Part shown: one piece after another, positions 36,979 to 50,499 of the stretch
Position numbering within the stretch: position 1 is the first letter of the stretch
Layout: each line of letters starts with the position of its first letter
From: Osmia lignaria lignaria
Taxonomy: Eukaryota > Arthropoda > Insecta > Hymenoptera > Megachilidae
Reading direction: 5' to 3'
Length of the DNA: 64,000 bases
Assembly: GCF_051020975.1 (NCBI RefSeq)
Contig: NW_027478159.1
Coordinates: 2,186,501-2,250,500, forward strand
Made by a program: the position numbers and the translations under genes
The notes under the pieces: model-generated
Databases searched by the model: none
What the model was told of the DNA's origin: nothing
What the model saw: only the letters and a program-made list of their open reading frames with translations

Positions 36979-39876
36979 TTGCAGATTTATCTCAAGGGAA
37001 GGGGCCTGACGGACATATTTCGAGATATTTCTTCTTCTTGTTGTTCTTCTTCTGCACAGCTAAGCTGGAAGTGGCATTTGCGGCTCGCACTAGTGCAGAG
37101 TTATCTCAAAGAAAGGGGCCACGGTGTTTCTGTATCTCTATTATGTTGATGCGGCTTCGGAACTTTTAAATATCTCGATATATCTCGAAAACTACGCTTC
37201 TGATCAAAAAATATCATAGAACATAAATTGTAGGAAACATAATTCTCTACAAAAAACGTCTCCTAACATTTTGCCATAGCTCGCTTCGTTTCCGAGATAT
37301 TTGCAGATTCAGCTCAAAGGAACTGGCCTGACGGACATATTTCGAGATATTTCTTCTTCTTGTTGTTCTTCTTCTGCACAGCTAAGCTGGAAGTGGCATT
37401 TGCGGCTCGCACTAGTGCAGAGTTATCTCAAAGAAAGGGGCCACGGTGTTTCTGTATCTCTATTATGTTGGTGCGGCTTCGGAACTTTTAAATATCTTGA
37501 TATATCTCGAGAACTACGCGTCTGATAAAAAAATATCATAGAACATAAAAAGTAGGAAACTCAATTCTCTACAAAAAAGGTCTCTTAACATTTTGCGATA
37601 GCTCGCTTCGTTTCCGAGATATTTGCAGATTTATCTCAAGGGAAGGGGCCTGACGGACATATTTCGAGATATTTCTTCTTCTTGTTGTTCTTCTTCTGCA
37701 CAGCTAAGCTGGAAGTGGCATTTGCGGCTCGCACTAGTGCAGAGTTATCTCAAAGAAAGGGGCCACGGTGTTTCTGTATCTCTATTATGTTGGTGCGGCT
37801 TCGGAACTTTTAAATATCTCGATATATCTCGAAAACTACGCTTCTGATCAAAAAATATCATAGAACATAAATTGTAGGAAACATAATTCTCTACAAAAAA
37901 CGTCTCTTAACATTTTGCCATAGCTCGCTTCGTTTCCGAGATATTTGCAGATTCAGCTCAAAGGAACTGGCCTGACGGACATATTTCGAGATATTTCTTC
38001 TTCTTGTTGTTCTTCCTCTGCACAGCTAAGCTGGAAGTGGCATTTGCAGCTCGCAATAGTGCAGAGTTATCTCAAAGAGAGGGGCCACGGTGTTTCTGTA
38101 TCTCTATTATGTTGGTGCGGCTTCTTAACTTTTAAATATCCTGATATATCTCGAGAACTACGCATCTGATCAAAAAATATCATAGAACATAAAAAGTAGC
38201 AAACTCAATTCTCTACAAAAAAGGTCTCTTAACATTTTGCAATACCTCGCTTCGTTTCCGAGATATTTGCAGATTTATCTCAAGGGAAGGGGCCTGACGG
38301 ACATATTTCGAGATATTTCTTCTTCTTGTTGTTCTTCTTCTGCACAGCTAAGCTGGAAGTGGCATTTGCGGCTCGCACTAGTGCAGAGTTATCTCAAAGA
38401 AAGGGGCCACGGTGTTTCTGTATCTCTATTATGTTGGTGCGGCTTCGGAACTTTTAAATATCTCGATATATCTCGAAAACTACGCTTCTGATCAAAAAAT
38501 ATCATAGAACATAAATTGTAGGAAACATAATTCTCTACAAAAAACGTCTCTTAAGATTTTGCCATAGCTCGCTTCGTTTCCGAGATATTTGCAGATTCAG
38601 CTCAAAGGAACTGGCCTGACGGACATATTTCGAGATATTTCTTCTTCTTGTTGTTCTTCCTCTGCACAGCTAAGCTGGAAGTGGCATTTGCAGCTCGCAA
38701 TAGTGCAGAGTTATCTCAAAGAAAGGGGCCACGGTGTTTCTGTATCTCTATTATGTTGGTGCGGCTTCGGAACTTTTAAATATCTTGATATATCTCGAGA
38801 ACTACGCGTCTGATCAAAAAATATCATAGAATATAAAAAGTAGGAAACTCAATTCTCTACAAAAAAGGTCGCTTAACATTTTGCAATAGCTCGCTTCGTT
38901 TCCGAGATATTTGCAGATTTATCTCAAGGGAAGGGGCCTGACGGACATATTTCGAGATATTTCTTCTTCTTGTTGTTCTTCTTCTGCACAGCTAAGCTGG
39001 AAGTGGCATTTGCGGCTCGCACTAGTGCAGAGTTATCTCAAAGAGAGGGGCCACGGTGTTTCTGTATCTCTATTATGTTGGTGCGGCTTGTTAACTTTTA
39101 AATATCCTGATATATCTCGAGAACTACGCATCTGATCAAAAAATATCATAGAACATAAAAAGTAGGAAACTCAATTCTCTACAAAAAAGGTCTCTTAACA
39201 TTTTGCAATAGCTCGCTTCGTTTCCGAGATATTTGCAGATTTATCACAAGGGAAGGGGCCTGACGGACATATTTCGAGATATTTCTTCTTCTTGTTGTTC
39301 TTCTTCTGCACAGCTAAGCTGGAAGTGGCATTTGCGGCTCGCACTAGTGCAGAGTTATCTCAAAGAAAGGGGCCACGGTGTTTCTGTATCTCTATTATGT
39401 TGGTGCGGCTTCGGAACTTTTAAATATCTCGATATATCTCGAAAACTACGCTTCTGATCAAAAAATATCATAGAACATAAATTGTAGGAAACATAATTCT
39501 CTACAAAAAACGTCTCTCAAGATTTTGCCATAGCTCGCTTCGTTTCCGAGATATTTGCAGATTCAGCTCAAAGGAACTGGCCTGACGGACATATTTCGAG
39601 ATATTTCTTCTTCTTGTTGTTCTTCCTCTGCACAGCTAAGCTGGAAGTGGCATTTGCAGCTCGCAATAGTGCAAAGTTATCTCAAAGAAAGGGGCCACGG
39701 TGTTTCTGTATCTCTATTATGTTGGTGCGGCTTCGGAACTTTTAAATATCTTGATATATCTCGAGAACTACGCGTCTGATCAAAAAATATCATAGAACAT
39801 AAAAAGTAGGAAACTCAATTCTCTACAAAAAAGGTCTCTTAACATTTTGCAATAGCTCGCTTCGTTTCCGAGATAT
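36979..39876. repeat. Satellite units with mixed two- and three-unit spacing
   Basis: Units carrying gcactagtgc with a cttctgatc tail occur at 37623, 38267 and 39233, each followed by a cagattcagc-headed unit (37945, 38589, 39555). A third type with cttcttaac or cttgttaac plus atcctgatat appears at 37945 and 38911. The 38267 unit is preceded by cataccctcg-like loss of the usual TAG (it reads caatacctcg). The 39555 unit has gtgcaaagtt, which is found again at 61118. No gene is seen. Confidence 0.8.
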
Positions 39877-42774
39877 TTGCAGATTTATCTCAAGGGAAGG
39901 GGCCTGACGGACATATTTCGAGATATTTCTTCTTCTTGTTGTTCTTCTTCTGCACAGCTAAGCTGGAAGTGGCATTTGCGGCTCGCACTAGTGCAGAGTT
40001 ATCTCAAAGAAAGGGGCCACGGTGTTTCTGTATCTCTATTATGTTGGTGCGGCTTCGGAACTTTTAAATATCTCGATATATCTCGAAAACTACGCTTCTG
40101 ATCAAAAAATATCATAGAACATAAATTGTAGGAAACATAATTCTCTACAAAAAACGTCTCTTAACATTTTGCCATAGCTCGCTTCGTTTCCGAGATATTT
40201 GCAGATTCAGCTCAAAGGAACTGGCCTGACGGACATATTTCGAGATATTTCTTCTTCTTGTTGTTCTTCCTCTGCACAGCTAAGCTGGAAGTGGCATTTG
40301 CAGCTCGCAATAGTGCAGAGTTATCTCAAAGAAAGGGGCCACGGTGTTTCTGTATCTCTATTATGTTGGTGCGGCTTCGGAACTTTTAAATATCTTGATA
40401 TATCTCGAGAACTACGCATCTGATCAAAAAATATCATAGAACATAAAAAGTAGGCAACTTAATTCTCTACAAAAAAGGTCTCTTATCATTTTGCCATAGC
40501 TCTCTTCGTTTCCGAGATATTTGCAGATTTATCTCAAGGGAAGGGGCCTGACGGACATATTTCGAGATATTTCTTCTTCTTGTTGTTCTTCTGCTGCAGA
40601 GCTAAGCTGGAAGTGGCATTTGCAGCTCGCAATAGTGCAGAGTTATCTCAAAGAAAGGGGCCACGGTGTTTCTGTATCTCTATTATGTTGGTGCGGCTTC
40701 GGAACTTTTAAATATCTTGATATATCTCGAGAACTACGCGTCTGATCAAAAAATATCATAGAACATAAAAAGTAGGAAACTCAATTCTGTACAAAAAAGG
40801 TCTCTTAACATTTTGCAATAGCTCGCTTCGTTTCCGAGATATTTGCAGATTTATCTCAAGGGAAGGGGCCTGACGGACATATTTCGAGATATTTCTTCTT
40901 CTTGTTGTTCTTCTTCTGCACAGCTAAGCTGGAAGTGGCATTTGCGGCTCGCACTAGTGCAGAGTTATCTCAAAGAAAGGGGCCACGGTGTTTCTGTATC
41001 TCTATTATGTTGGTGCGGCTTCGGAACTTTTAAATATCTCGATATATCTCGAAAACTACGCTTCTGATCAAAAAATATCATAGAACATAAATTGTAGGAA
41101 ACATAATTCTCTACAAAAAACGTCTCTTAAGATTTTGCCATAGCTCGCTTCGTTTCCGAGATATTTGCAGATTCAGCTCAAAGGAACTGGCCTGACGGAC
41201 ATATTTCGAGATATTTCTTCTTCTTGTTGTTCTTCCTCTGCACAGCTAAGCTGGAAGTGGCATTTGCAGCTCGCAATAGTGCAGAGTTATCTCAAAGAAA
41301 GGGGCCACGGTGTTTCTGTATCTCTATTATGTTGGTGCGGCTTCGGAACTTTTAAATATCTTGATATATCACGAGAACTACGCGTCTGATCAAAAAATAT
41401 CATAGAACATAAAAAGTAGGAAACTCAATTCTCTACAAAAAAGGTCTCTTAACATTTTGCAATAGCTCGCTTCGTTTCCGAGATATTTGCAGATTTATCT
41501 CAAGGGAAGGGGCCTGACGGACATATTCCGAGATATTTCTTCTTCTTGTTGTTCCTCTTCTGCACAGCTAAGCTGGAAGTGGCATTTGCAGCTCGCAATA
41601 GTGCAGAGTTATCTCAAAGAAAGAGGCCACGGTGTTTCTGCACCTCTATTATGTTGGTGCAGCTTCGGAACTTTTAAATATCTTGATATATCTCGAGAAC
41701 TACGCATCTGATCAAAAAATATCATAGAACATAAAAAGTAGGCAACTTAATTCTCTACAAAAAAGGTCTCTTATCATTTTGCCATAGCTCTCTTCGTTTC
41801 CGAGATATTTGCAGATTTATCTCAAGGGAAGGGGCCTGACGGACATATTTCGAGATATTTCTTCTTCTTGTTGTTCTTCTTCTGCACAGCTAAGCTGGAA
41901 GTGGCATTTGCGGCTCGCACTAGTGCAGAGTTATCTCAAAGAAAGGGGCCACGGTGTTTCTGTATCTCTATTATGTTGGTGCGGCTTCGGAACTTTTAAA
42001 TATCTCGATATATCTCGAAAACTACGCTTCTGATCAAAAAATATCATAGAACATAAATTGTAGGAAACATAATTCTCTACAAAAAATGTCTCTCAACATT
42101 TTGCCATAGCTCGCTTCGTTTCCGAGATATTTGCAGATTCAGCTCAAAGGAACTGGCCTGACGGACATATTTCGAGATATTTCTTCTTCTTGTTGTTCTT
42201 CCTCTGCACAGCTAAGCTGGAAGTGGCATTTGCAGCTCGCAATAGTGCAGAGTTATCTCAAAGAAAGGGGCCACGGTGTTTCTGAATCTCTATTATGTTG
42301 GTGCGGCTTCGGAACTTTTAAATATCTTGATATATCTCGAGAACTACGCATCTGATCAAAAAATATCATAGAACATAAAAAGTAGGCAACTTAATTCTCT
42401 ACAAAGAAGGTCTCTTATCATTTTGCCATAGCTCTCTTCGTTTCCGAGATATTTGCAGATTTATCTCAAGGGAAGGGGCCTGACGGACATATTTCGAGAT
42501 ATTTCTTCTGCTTGTTGTTCTTCTTCTGCACAGCTAAGCTGGAAGTGGCATTTGCAGCTCGCAATAGTGCAGAGTTATCTCAAAGAAAGGGGCCACGGTG
42601 TTTCTGTATCTCTATTATGTTGGTGCGGCTTCGGAACTTTTAAATATCTTGATATATCTCGAGAACTACGCGTCTGATCAAAAAATATCATAGAACATAA
42701 AAAGTAGGAAACTCAATTCTCTACAAAAAAGTTCTCTTAACATTTTGCAATAGCTCGCTTCGTTTCCGAGATAT
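39877..42774. repeat. Three consecutive 966-bp three-unit repeats
   Basis: The gcactagtgc unit with a cttctgatc tail recurs at 39877, 40843 and 41809, exactly 966 bp apart. Each is followed by a cagattcagc unit (40199, 41165, 42131) and a variable third unit (40521, 41487, 42453). The stretch up to about 42440 is matched at 61440-64000 (offset 21563), including the private changes aattctgtac near 40786 and atatcacgag near 41365. Confidence 0.88.
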
Positions 42775-45350
42775 TTGCAGATTTATCTCAAGGGAAGGGG
42801 CCTGACGGACATATTTCGAGATATTTCTTCTTCTTGTTGTTCTTCTTCTGCACAGCTAAGCTGGAAGTGGCATTTGCGGCTCGCACTAGTGCAGAGTTAT
42901 CTCAAAGAGAGGGGCCACGGTGTTTCTGTATCTCTATTATGTTGGTGCGGCTTCTTAACTTTTAAATATCCTGATATATCTCGAGAACTACGCATCTGAT
43001 CAAAAAATATCATAGAACATAAAAAGTAGGAAACTCAATTCTCTACAAAAAAGGTCTCTTAACATTTTGCAATAGCTCGCTTCGTTTCCGAGATATTTGC
43101 AGATTGATCTCAAGGGAAGGGGCCTGACGGACATATTTCGAGATATTTCTTCTTCTTGTTGTTCTTCTTCTGCACAGCTAAGCTGGAAGTGGCATTTGCG
43201 GCTCGCACTAGTGCAGAGTTATCTCAAAGAAAGGGGCCACGGTGTTTCTGTATCTCTATTATGTTGGTGCGGCTTCGGAACTTTTAAATATCTCGATATA
43301 TCTCGAAAACTACGCTTCTGATCAAAAAATATCATAGAACATAAATTGTAGGAAACATAATTCTCTACAAAAAACGTCTCTTAAGATTTTGCCATAGCTC
43401 GCTTCGTTTCCGAGATATTTGCAGATTCAGCTGAAAGGAACTGGCCTGACGGACATATTTCGAGATATTTCTTCTTCTTGTTGTTCTTCCTCTGCACAGC
43501 TAAGCTGGAAGTGGCATTTGCAGCTCGCGATAGTGCAGAGTTATCTCAAAGAAAGGGGCCACGGTGTTTCTGTATCTCTATTATGTTGGTGCGGCTTCGG
43601 AACTTTTAAATATCTTGATATATCTCGAGAACTACGCATCTGATCAAAAAATATCGTAGAACATAAAAAGTAGGCAACTTAATTCTCTACAAAAAAGGTC
43701 TCTTATCATTTTGCCATAGCTCTCTTCGTTTCCGAGATATTTGCAGATTTATCTCAAGGGAAGGGGCCTGACGGACATATTTCGAGATATTTCTTCTTCT
43801 TGTTGTTCTTCTTCTGCACAGCTAAACTGGAAGTGGCATTTCCAGCTCGCAATAGTGCAGAGTTATCTCAAAGAGAGGGGCCACGGTGTTTCTGTATCTC
43901 TATTATGTTGGTGCGGCTTCTTAACTTTTAAATATCCTGATATATCTCGAGAACTACGCATCTGATCAAAAAATATCATAGAACATAAAAAGTAGGAAAC
44001 TCAATTCTCTACAAAAAAGGTCTCTTAACATTTTGCAATAGCTCGCTTCGTTTCCGAGATATTTGCAGATTGATCTCAAGGGAAGGGGCCTGACGGACAT
44101 ATTTCGAGATATTTCTTCTTCTTGTTGTTCTTCTTCTGCACAGCTAAGCTGGAAGTGGCATTTGCGGCTCGCACTAGTGCAGAGTTATCTCAAAGAAAGG
44201 GGCCACGGTGTTTCTGTATCTCTATTATGTTGGTGCGGCTTCGGAACTTTTAAATATCTCGATATATCTCGAAAACTACGCTTCTGATCAAAAAATATCA
44301 TAGAACATAAATTGTAGGAAACATAATTCTCTACAAAAAACGTCTCTTAAGATTTTGCCATAGCTCGCTTCGTTTCCGAGATATTTGCAGATTCAGCTCA
44401 AAGGAACTGGCCTGACGGACATATTTCGAGATATTTCTTCTTCTTGTTGTTCTTCTTCTGCACAGCTAAGCTGGAAGTGGCATTTGCGGCTGGCACTAGT
44501 GCAGAGTTATCTCAAAGAAAGGGGCCACGGTGTTTCTGTATCTCTATTATGTTGGTGCGGCTTCGGAACTTTTAAATATCTTGATATATCTCGAGAACTA
44601 CGCATCTGATCAAAAAATAGCATAGAAGATAAAAAGTAGGAAACATAATTCTCTACAAAAAAGGTCTCTTAACATTTTGCCATAGCTCTCTTCGTTTCCG
44701 AGATATTTGCAGATTTATCTCAAGGGAAGGGGCCTGACGGACATATTTCGAGATATTTCTTCTTCTTGTTGTTCTTCTTCTGCACAGCTAAGCTGGAAGT
44801 GGCATTTGCGGCTCGCACTAGTGCAGAGTTATCTCAACGAAAGGGGCCACGGTGTTTCTGTATCTCTATTATGTTGGTGCGGCTTCGTAACTTTTAAATA
44901 TCTTGATATATCTCGAGAACTACGAATCTGGTCAGAAAATATCATAGAAGATAAAAAGTAGGAAACTTAATTCTCTACAAAAAAGGTCTCTTAACATTTT
45001 GCCATAGCTCGCTTCGTTTCCGAGATATTTGCAGATATATCTCAAGGGAAGGGGCCTGACGGACATATTTCGAGATATTTCTTCTTCTTGTTGTTCTTCT
45101 TCTGCACAGCTAAGCTGGAAGTGGCATTTACAGCTCGCAATAGTGCAGAGTTATCTCAAGGACAGGGGCCACGGTGTTTCTGTATCTCTATTATGTTGGT
45201 GCGGCTTCGGAACTTTTAAATATCTTGATATATCTCGAGAACTACGCATCTGATCAAAAAATATCATACAAGATAAAAAGTAGGAAACTTAATTCTCTAC
45301 AAAAAAGGTTTCTTAACATTTTCCCATAGCTGGCATCGTTTCCGAGATAT
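42775..45350. repeat. Satellite units including a 966-bp duplication marked by cagattgatc
   Basis: The cagattgatctc unit occurs at 43097 and 44063, 966 bp apart, each preceded by a cttcttaac/atcctgatat unit (42775, 43741). The unit at 44707 shares gaatctggtcagaaaa with 31829, and its tail leads into 45029, which has caaggacagg. No gene is seen. Confidence 0.8.
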
Positions 45351-48247
45351 TTGCAGATTTATCTCAAGGGAAGGGGCCTGACGGACATATTCCGAGATAT
45401 TTCTTCTTCTTGTTGTTCCTCTTCTGCACAGCTAAGCTGGAAGTGGCATTTGCAGCTCGCAATAGTGCAGAGTTATCTCAAAGAAAGAGGCCACGGTGTT
45501 TCTGCACCTCTATTATGTTGGTGCAGCTTCGGAACTTTTAAATATCTTGATATATCTCGAGAACTACGCATCTGATCAAAAAATATCATAGAACATAAAA
45601 AGTAGGAAACTTAATTGTCTACAAATAAGGTCTCTTAACATTTTGGCATAGCTCGCTTCTTTCCGAGATACTTGCCGATTTATCTCAAGGGAAGGGGCCT
45701 GACGGACATATTTCGAGATATTTCTTCTTCTTGTTGTTCTTCTTCTGCACAGCTAAGCTGGAAGTGGCATTTGCAGCTCGCAATAGTGCAGAGTTATCTC
45801 AAAGAGAGGGGCCACGGTGTTTCTGTATCTCTATTATGTTGGTGCGGCTTCGGAACTTTTAAATATCTCGATATATCTCGAAAACTACGCTTCTGATCAA
45901 AAAATATCATAGAACATAAATTGTAGGAAACATAATTCTCTACAAAAAAGGTCTCTTAACATTTTGCCATAGCTCGCTTTGTTTCCGAGATATTTGCAGA
46001 TATATCTCAAGGGAAGGGGCCTGACGGACATATTTCGAGATATTTCTTCTTCTTGTTGTTCTTCTTCTGCACAGCTAAGCTGGAAGTGGCATTTACAGCT
46101 CGCAATAGTGCAGAGTTATCTCAAAGAAAGGGGCCACGGTGTTTCTGTATCTCTATTATGTTGGTGCGGCTTCGGAACTTTTAAATATCTTGATATATCT
46201 CGAGAACTACGCATCTGATCAGAAAATATCATAGAAGATAAAAAGTAGGAAACTTAATCCTCTACAAAAAAGGTTTTTTAACATTTTCCCATAGCTGGCA
46301 TCGTTTCCGAGATATTTGCAGATTTATCTCAAGGGAAGGGGCCTGACGGACATATTCCGAGATATTTCTTCTTCTTGTTGTTCCTCTTCTGCACAGCTAA
46401 GCTGGAAGTGGCATTTGCAGCTTGCAATAGTGCAGAGTTATCTCAAAGAAAGAGGCCACGGTGTTTCTGCACCTCTATTATGTTGGTGCAGCTTCGGAAC
46501 TTTTAAATATCTTGATATATCTCGAGAACTACGCATCTGATCAAAAAATATCATAGAACATAAAAAGTAGGAAACTTAATTGTCTACAAATAAGGTCTCT
46601 TAACATTTTGGCATAGCTCGCTTCGTTTCCGAGATATTTGCAGATTTATCTCAAGGGAAGGGGCCTGACGGACATATTTCGAGATATTTCTTCTTCTTGT
46701 TGTTCTTCTTCTGCACAGCTAAGCTGGAAGTGGCATTTGCAGCTCGCAATAGTGCAGAGTTATCGCAAAGAAAGGGGCCACGGTGTTTCTGTATCTCTAT
46801 TATGTTGGTGCGGCTTCGGAAATTTTAAATATCTTGATATATCTCGAGAACTACGCATCTGATCAAAAAATATCATAGAACATAAATTGTAGGGAACATA
46901 ATTCTCTACAAAAAAGGTCTCTTAACATTTTGCCATAGCTCGCTTCGTTTCCGAGATATTTGCAGATTTATCTCAAGGGAAGGTTCCTGATGGACATATT
47001 TCGAGATATTTCTTCTTCTTGTTGTTCTTCTTCTGCACAGCTAAACTGGAAGTGGCATTTCCAGCTCGCAATCGTGCAGAGTTATCTCAAAGAAAGGGGC
47101 CACGGTGTTTCTGTATCTCTATTATATTGGTGCGGCTTCGGAACTTTTAAATATCTTGATATATCTCGAGAACTACGCCTCTGATCGAAAAATATCATAG
47201 AACATAAAAAGTAGGAAACTTAATTCTCTACAAAAAAGGTCTCTTAATATTTTGCCATAGCTCGCTTCGTTTCCGAGATATTTGCAGATTTATCTCAAGG
47301 TAAGGGGCCTGACGGACATATTTCGAGATATTTCTTCTTCTTGTTGTTCTTCTTCTGCACAGCTAAGCTGGAAGTGGCATTTGCAGCTCGCAATAGTGCA
47401 TAGTTATCTCAAAGAAAGGGGCCACGGTGTTTCTGTACCTCTATTATGTTGGTGCAGCTTCGGAGCTTTTAAATATCTTGATATATCTCGAGAACTACGC
47501 ATCTGATCAAAAAATATCATACAACATAAAAAGTAGGAAACTTAATTCTCTACAAAAAAGGTCTCTTAACATTTTGCCATAGCTCGCTTCGTTTCCGAGA
47601 TATTTGCAGATTTATCTCAAGGGAAGGGGCCTGACGGACATATTCCGAGATATTTCTTCTTCTTGTTGTTCTTCTTCTGCACAGCTAAACTGGAAGTGGC
47701 ATTTCCAGCTCGCAATCGTGCAGAGTTATCTCAAAGAAAGGGGCCACGGTGTTTCTGTATCTCTATTATATTGGTGCGGCTTCGGAACTTTTAAATATCT
47801 TGATATATCTCGAGAACTACGCCTCTGATCGAAAAATATCATAGAACATAAAAAGTAGGAAACTTAATTCTCTACAAAAAAGGTCTCTTAATATTTTGCC
47901 ATAGCTCGCTTCGTTTCCGAGATATTTGCAGATTTATCTCAAGGTAAGGGGCCTGACGGACATATTTCGAGATATTTCTTCTTCTTGTTGTTCTTCTTCT
48001 GCACAGCTAAGCTGGAAGTGGCATTTTCAGCTCGCAATAGTGCATAGTTATCTCAAAGACAGGGGCCACGGTGTTTCTGTATCTCTATTATGTTGGTGCG
48101 GCTTCGGAACTTTTAAATATCTTGATATATCTCGAGAACTACGCATCTGATCAAAAAATAGCATAGAAGATAAAAAGTAGGAAACATAATTGTCTACAAA
48201 AAAGGTCTCTTAACATTTTGCCATAGCTCGCTTCGTTTCCGAGATAT
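45351..48247. repeat. Satellite units with the first A-B-C triplet and a 644-bp duplication
   Basis: Units 45351, 45672 and 45994 form the first example of the A-B-C triplet that dominates the next 8 kb. Type A has attccgag, tgcacctc and gtgcagcttc; type B has gatacttgccg; type C has tttacagctc. Units 46960 and 47604 then share aatcgtgcag, ttatattggtg and gcctctgatcgaaa, and alternate with 47282 and 47926, which share aaggtaagg and gcatagttatc. That is a two-unit (644-bp) tandem duplication. No gene is seen. Confidence 0.82.
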
Positions 48248-50177
48248 TTGCAGATTTATCTCAAGGGAAGGGGCCTGACGGACATATTCCGAGATATTTC
48301 TTCTTCTTGTTGTTCCTCTTCTGCACAGCTAAGCTGGAAGTGGCATTTGCAGCTCGCAATAGTGCAGAGTTATCTCAAAGAAAGAGGCCACGGTGTTTCT
48401 GCACCTCTATTATGTTGGTGCAGCTTCAGAACTTTTAAATATCTTGATATATCTCGAGAACTACGCATCTGATCAAAAAATATCATAGAACATAAAAAGT
48501 AGGAAACTTAATTGTCTACAAATAAGGTCTCTTAACATTTTGGCATAGCTCGCTTCTTTCCGAGATACTTGCCGATTTATCTCAAGGGAAGGGGCCTGAC
48601 GGACATATTTCGAGATATTTCTTCTTCTTGTTGTTCTTCTTCTGCACAGCTAAGCTGGAAGTGGCATTTGCAGCTCGCAATAGTGCAGAGTTATCTCAAA
48701 GAGAGGGGCCACGGTGTTTCTGTATCTCTATTATGTTGGTGCGGCTTCGGAACTTTTAAATATCTCGATATATCTCGAAAACTACGCTTCTGATCAAAAA
48801 ATATCATAGAACATAAATTGTAGGAAACATAATTCTGTACAAAAAAGGTCTCTTAACATTTTGCCATAGCTCGCTTTGTTTCCGAGATATTTGCAGATAT
48901 ATCTCAAGGGAAGGGGCCTGACGGACATATTTCGAGATATTTCTTCTTCTTGTTGTTCTTCTTCTGCACAGCTAAGCTGGAAGTAGCATTTACAGCTCGC
49001 AATAGTGCAGAGTTATCTCAAAGAAAGGGGCCACGGTGTTTCTGTATCTCTATTATGTTGGTGCGGCTTCGGAACTTTTAAATATCTTGATATATCTCGA
49101 GAACTACGCATCTGATCAAAAAATATCATACAAGATAAAAAGTAGGAAACTTAATTCTCTACAAAAAAGGTTTCTTAACATTTTCCCATAGCTGGCATCG
49201 TTTCCGAGATATTTGCAGATTTATCTCAAGGGAAGGGGCCTGACGGACATATTCCGAGATATTTCTTCTTCTTGTTGTTCCTCTTCTGCACAGCTGAGCT
49301 GGAAGTGGCATTTGCAGCTCGCAATAGTGCAGAGTTATCTCAAAGAAAGAGGCCACGGTGTTTCTGCACCTCTATTATGTTGGTGCAGCTTCGGAACTTT
49401 TAAATATCTTGATATATCTCGAGAACTACGCATCTGATCAAAAAATATCATAGAACATAAAAAGTAGGAAACTTAATTGTCTACAAATAAGGTCTCTTAA
49501 CATTTTGGCATAGCTCGCTTCTTTCCGAGATACTTGCCGATTTATCTCAAGGGAAGGGGCCTGACGGACATATTTCGAGATATTTCTTCTTCTTGTTGTT
49601 CTTCTTCTGCACAGCTAAGCTGGAAGTGGCATTTGCAGCTCGCAATAGTGCAGAGTTATCTCAAAGAGAGGGGCCACGGTGTTTCTGTATCTCTATTATG
49701 TTGGTGCGGCTTCGGAACTTTTAAATATCTCGATATATCTCGAAAACTACGCTTCTGATCAAAAAATATCATAGAACATAAATTGTAGGAAACATAATTC
49801 TCTACAAAAAAGGTCTCTTAACATTTTGCCATAGCTCGCTTTGTTTCCGAGATATTTGCAGATATATCTCAAGGGAAGGGGCCTGACGGACATATTTCGA
49901 GATATTTCTTCTTCTTGTTGTTCTTCTTCTGCACAGCTAAGCTGGAAGTGGCATTTACAGCTCGCAATAGTGCAGAGTTATCTCAAAGAAAGGGGCCACG
50001 GTGTTTCTGTATCTCTATTATGTTGGTGCGGCTTCGGAACTTTTAAATATCTTGATATATCTCGAGAACTACGCATCTGATCAAAAAATATCATACAAGA
50101 TAAAAAGTAGGAAACTTAATTCTCTACAAAAAAGGTTTCTTAACATTTTCCCATAGCTGGCATCGTTTCCGAGATAT
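48248..50177. repeat. A-B-C triplet, two consecutive 965-bp copies
   Basis: Copies start at 48248 and 49213. The one-base deletion that makes the type A unit 321 bp lies in cgcttctttccgag just before each type B unit. The type C unit ends in tacaagataaaaag followed by ggtttcttaac and catagctggcatcg. Type C unit 48891 has the unique change gaagtagc, and 49213 has cagctgagctgg. Confidence 0.87.
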
Positions 50178-50499
50178 TTGCAGATATATCTCAAGGGAAG
50201 GGGCCTGACGGACATATTTCGAGATATTTCTTCTTCTTGTTGTTCTTCTTCTGCACAGCTAAGCTGGAAGTGGCATTTACAGCTCGCAATAGTGCAGAGT
50301 TATCTCAAAGACAGGGGCCACGGTGTTTCTGTATCTCTATTATGTTGGTGCGGCTTCGGAACTTTTAAATATCTTGATATATCTCGAGAACTACGCATCT
50401 GATCAAAAAATAGCATAGAAGATAAAAAGTAGGAAACATAATTGTCTACAAAAAAGGTCTCTTAACATTTTGCCATAGCTCGCTTCGTTTCCGAGATAT
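50178..50499. repeat. Extra type C-like unit between triplets
   Basis: This single unit has tttacagctc and caaagacagg, with a tail reading aaatagcatagaag. It resembles the unit at 55325 and interrupts the regular 965-bp spacing, so the triplets before and after are 1287 bp apart here. Confidence 0.8.
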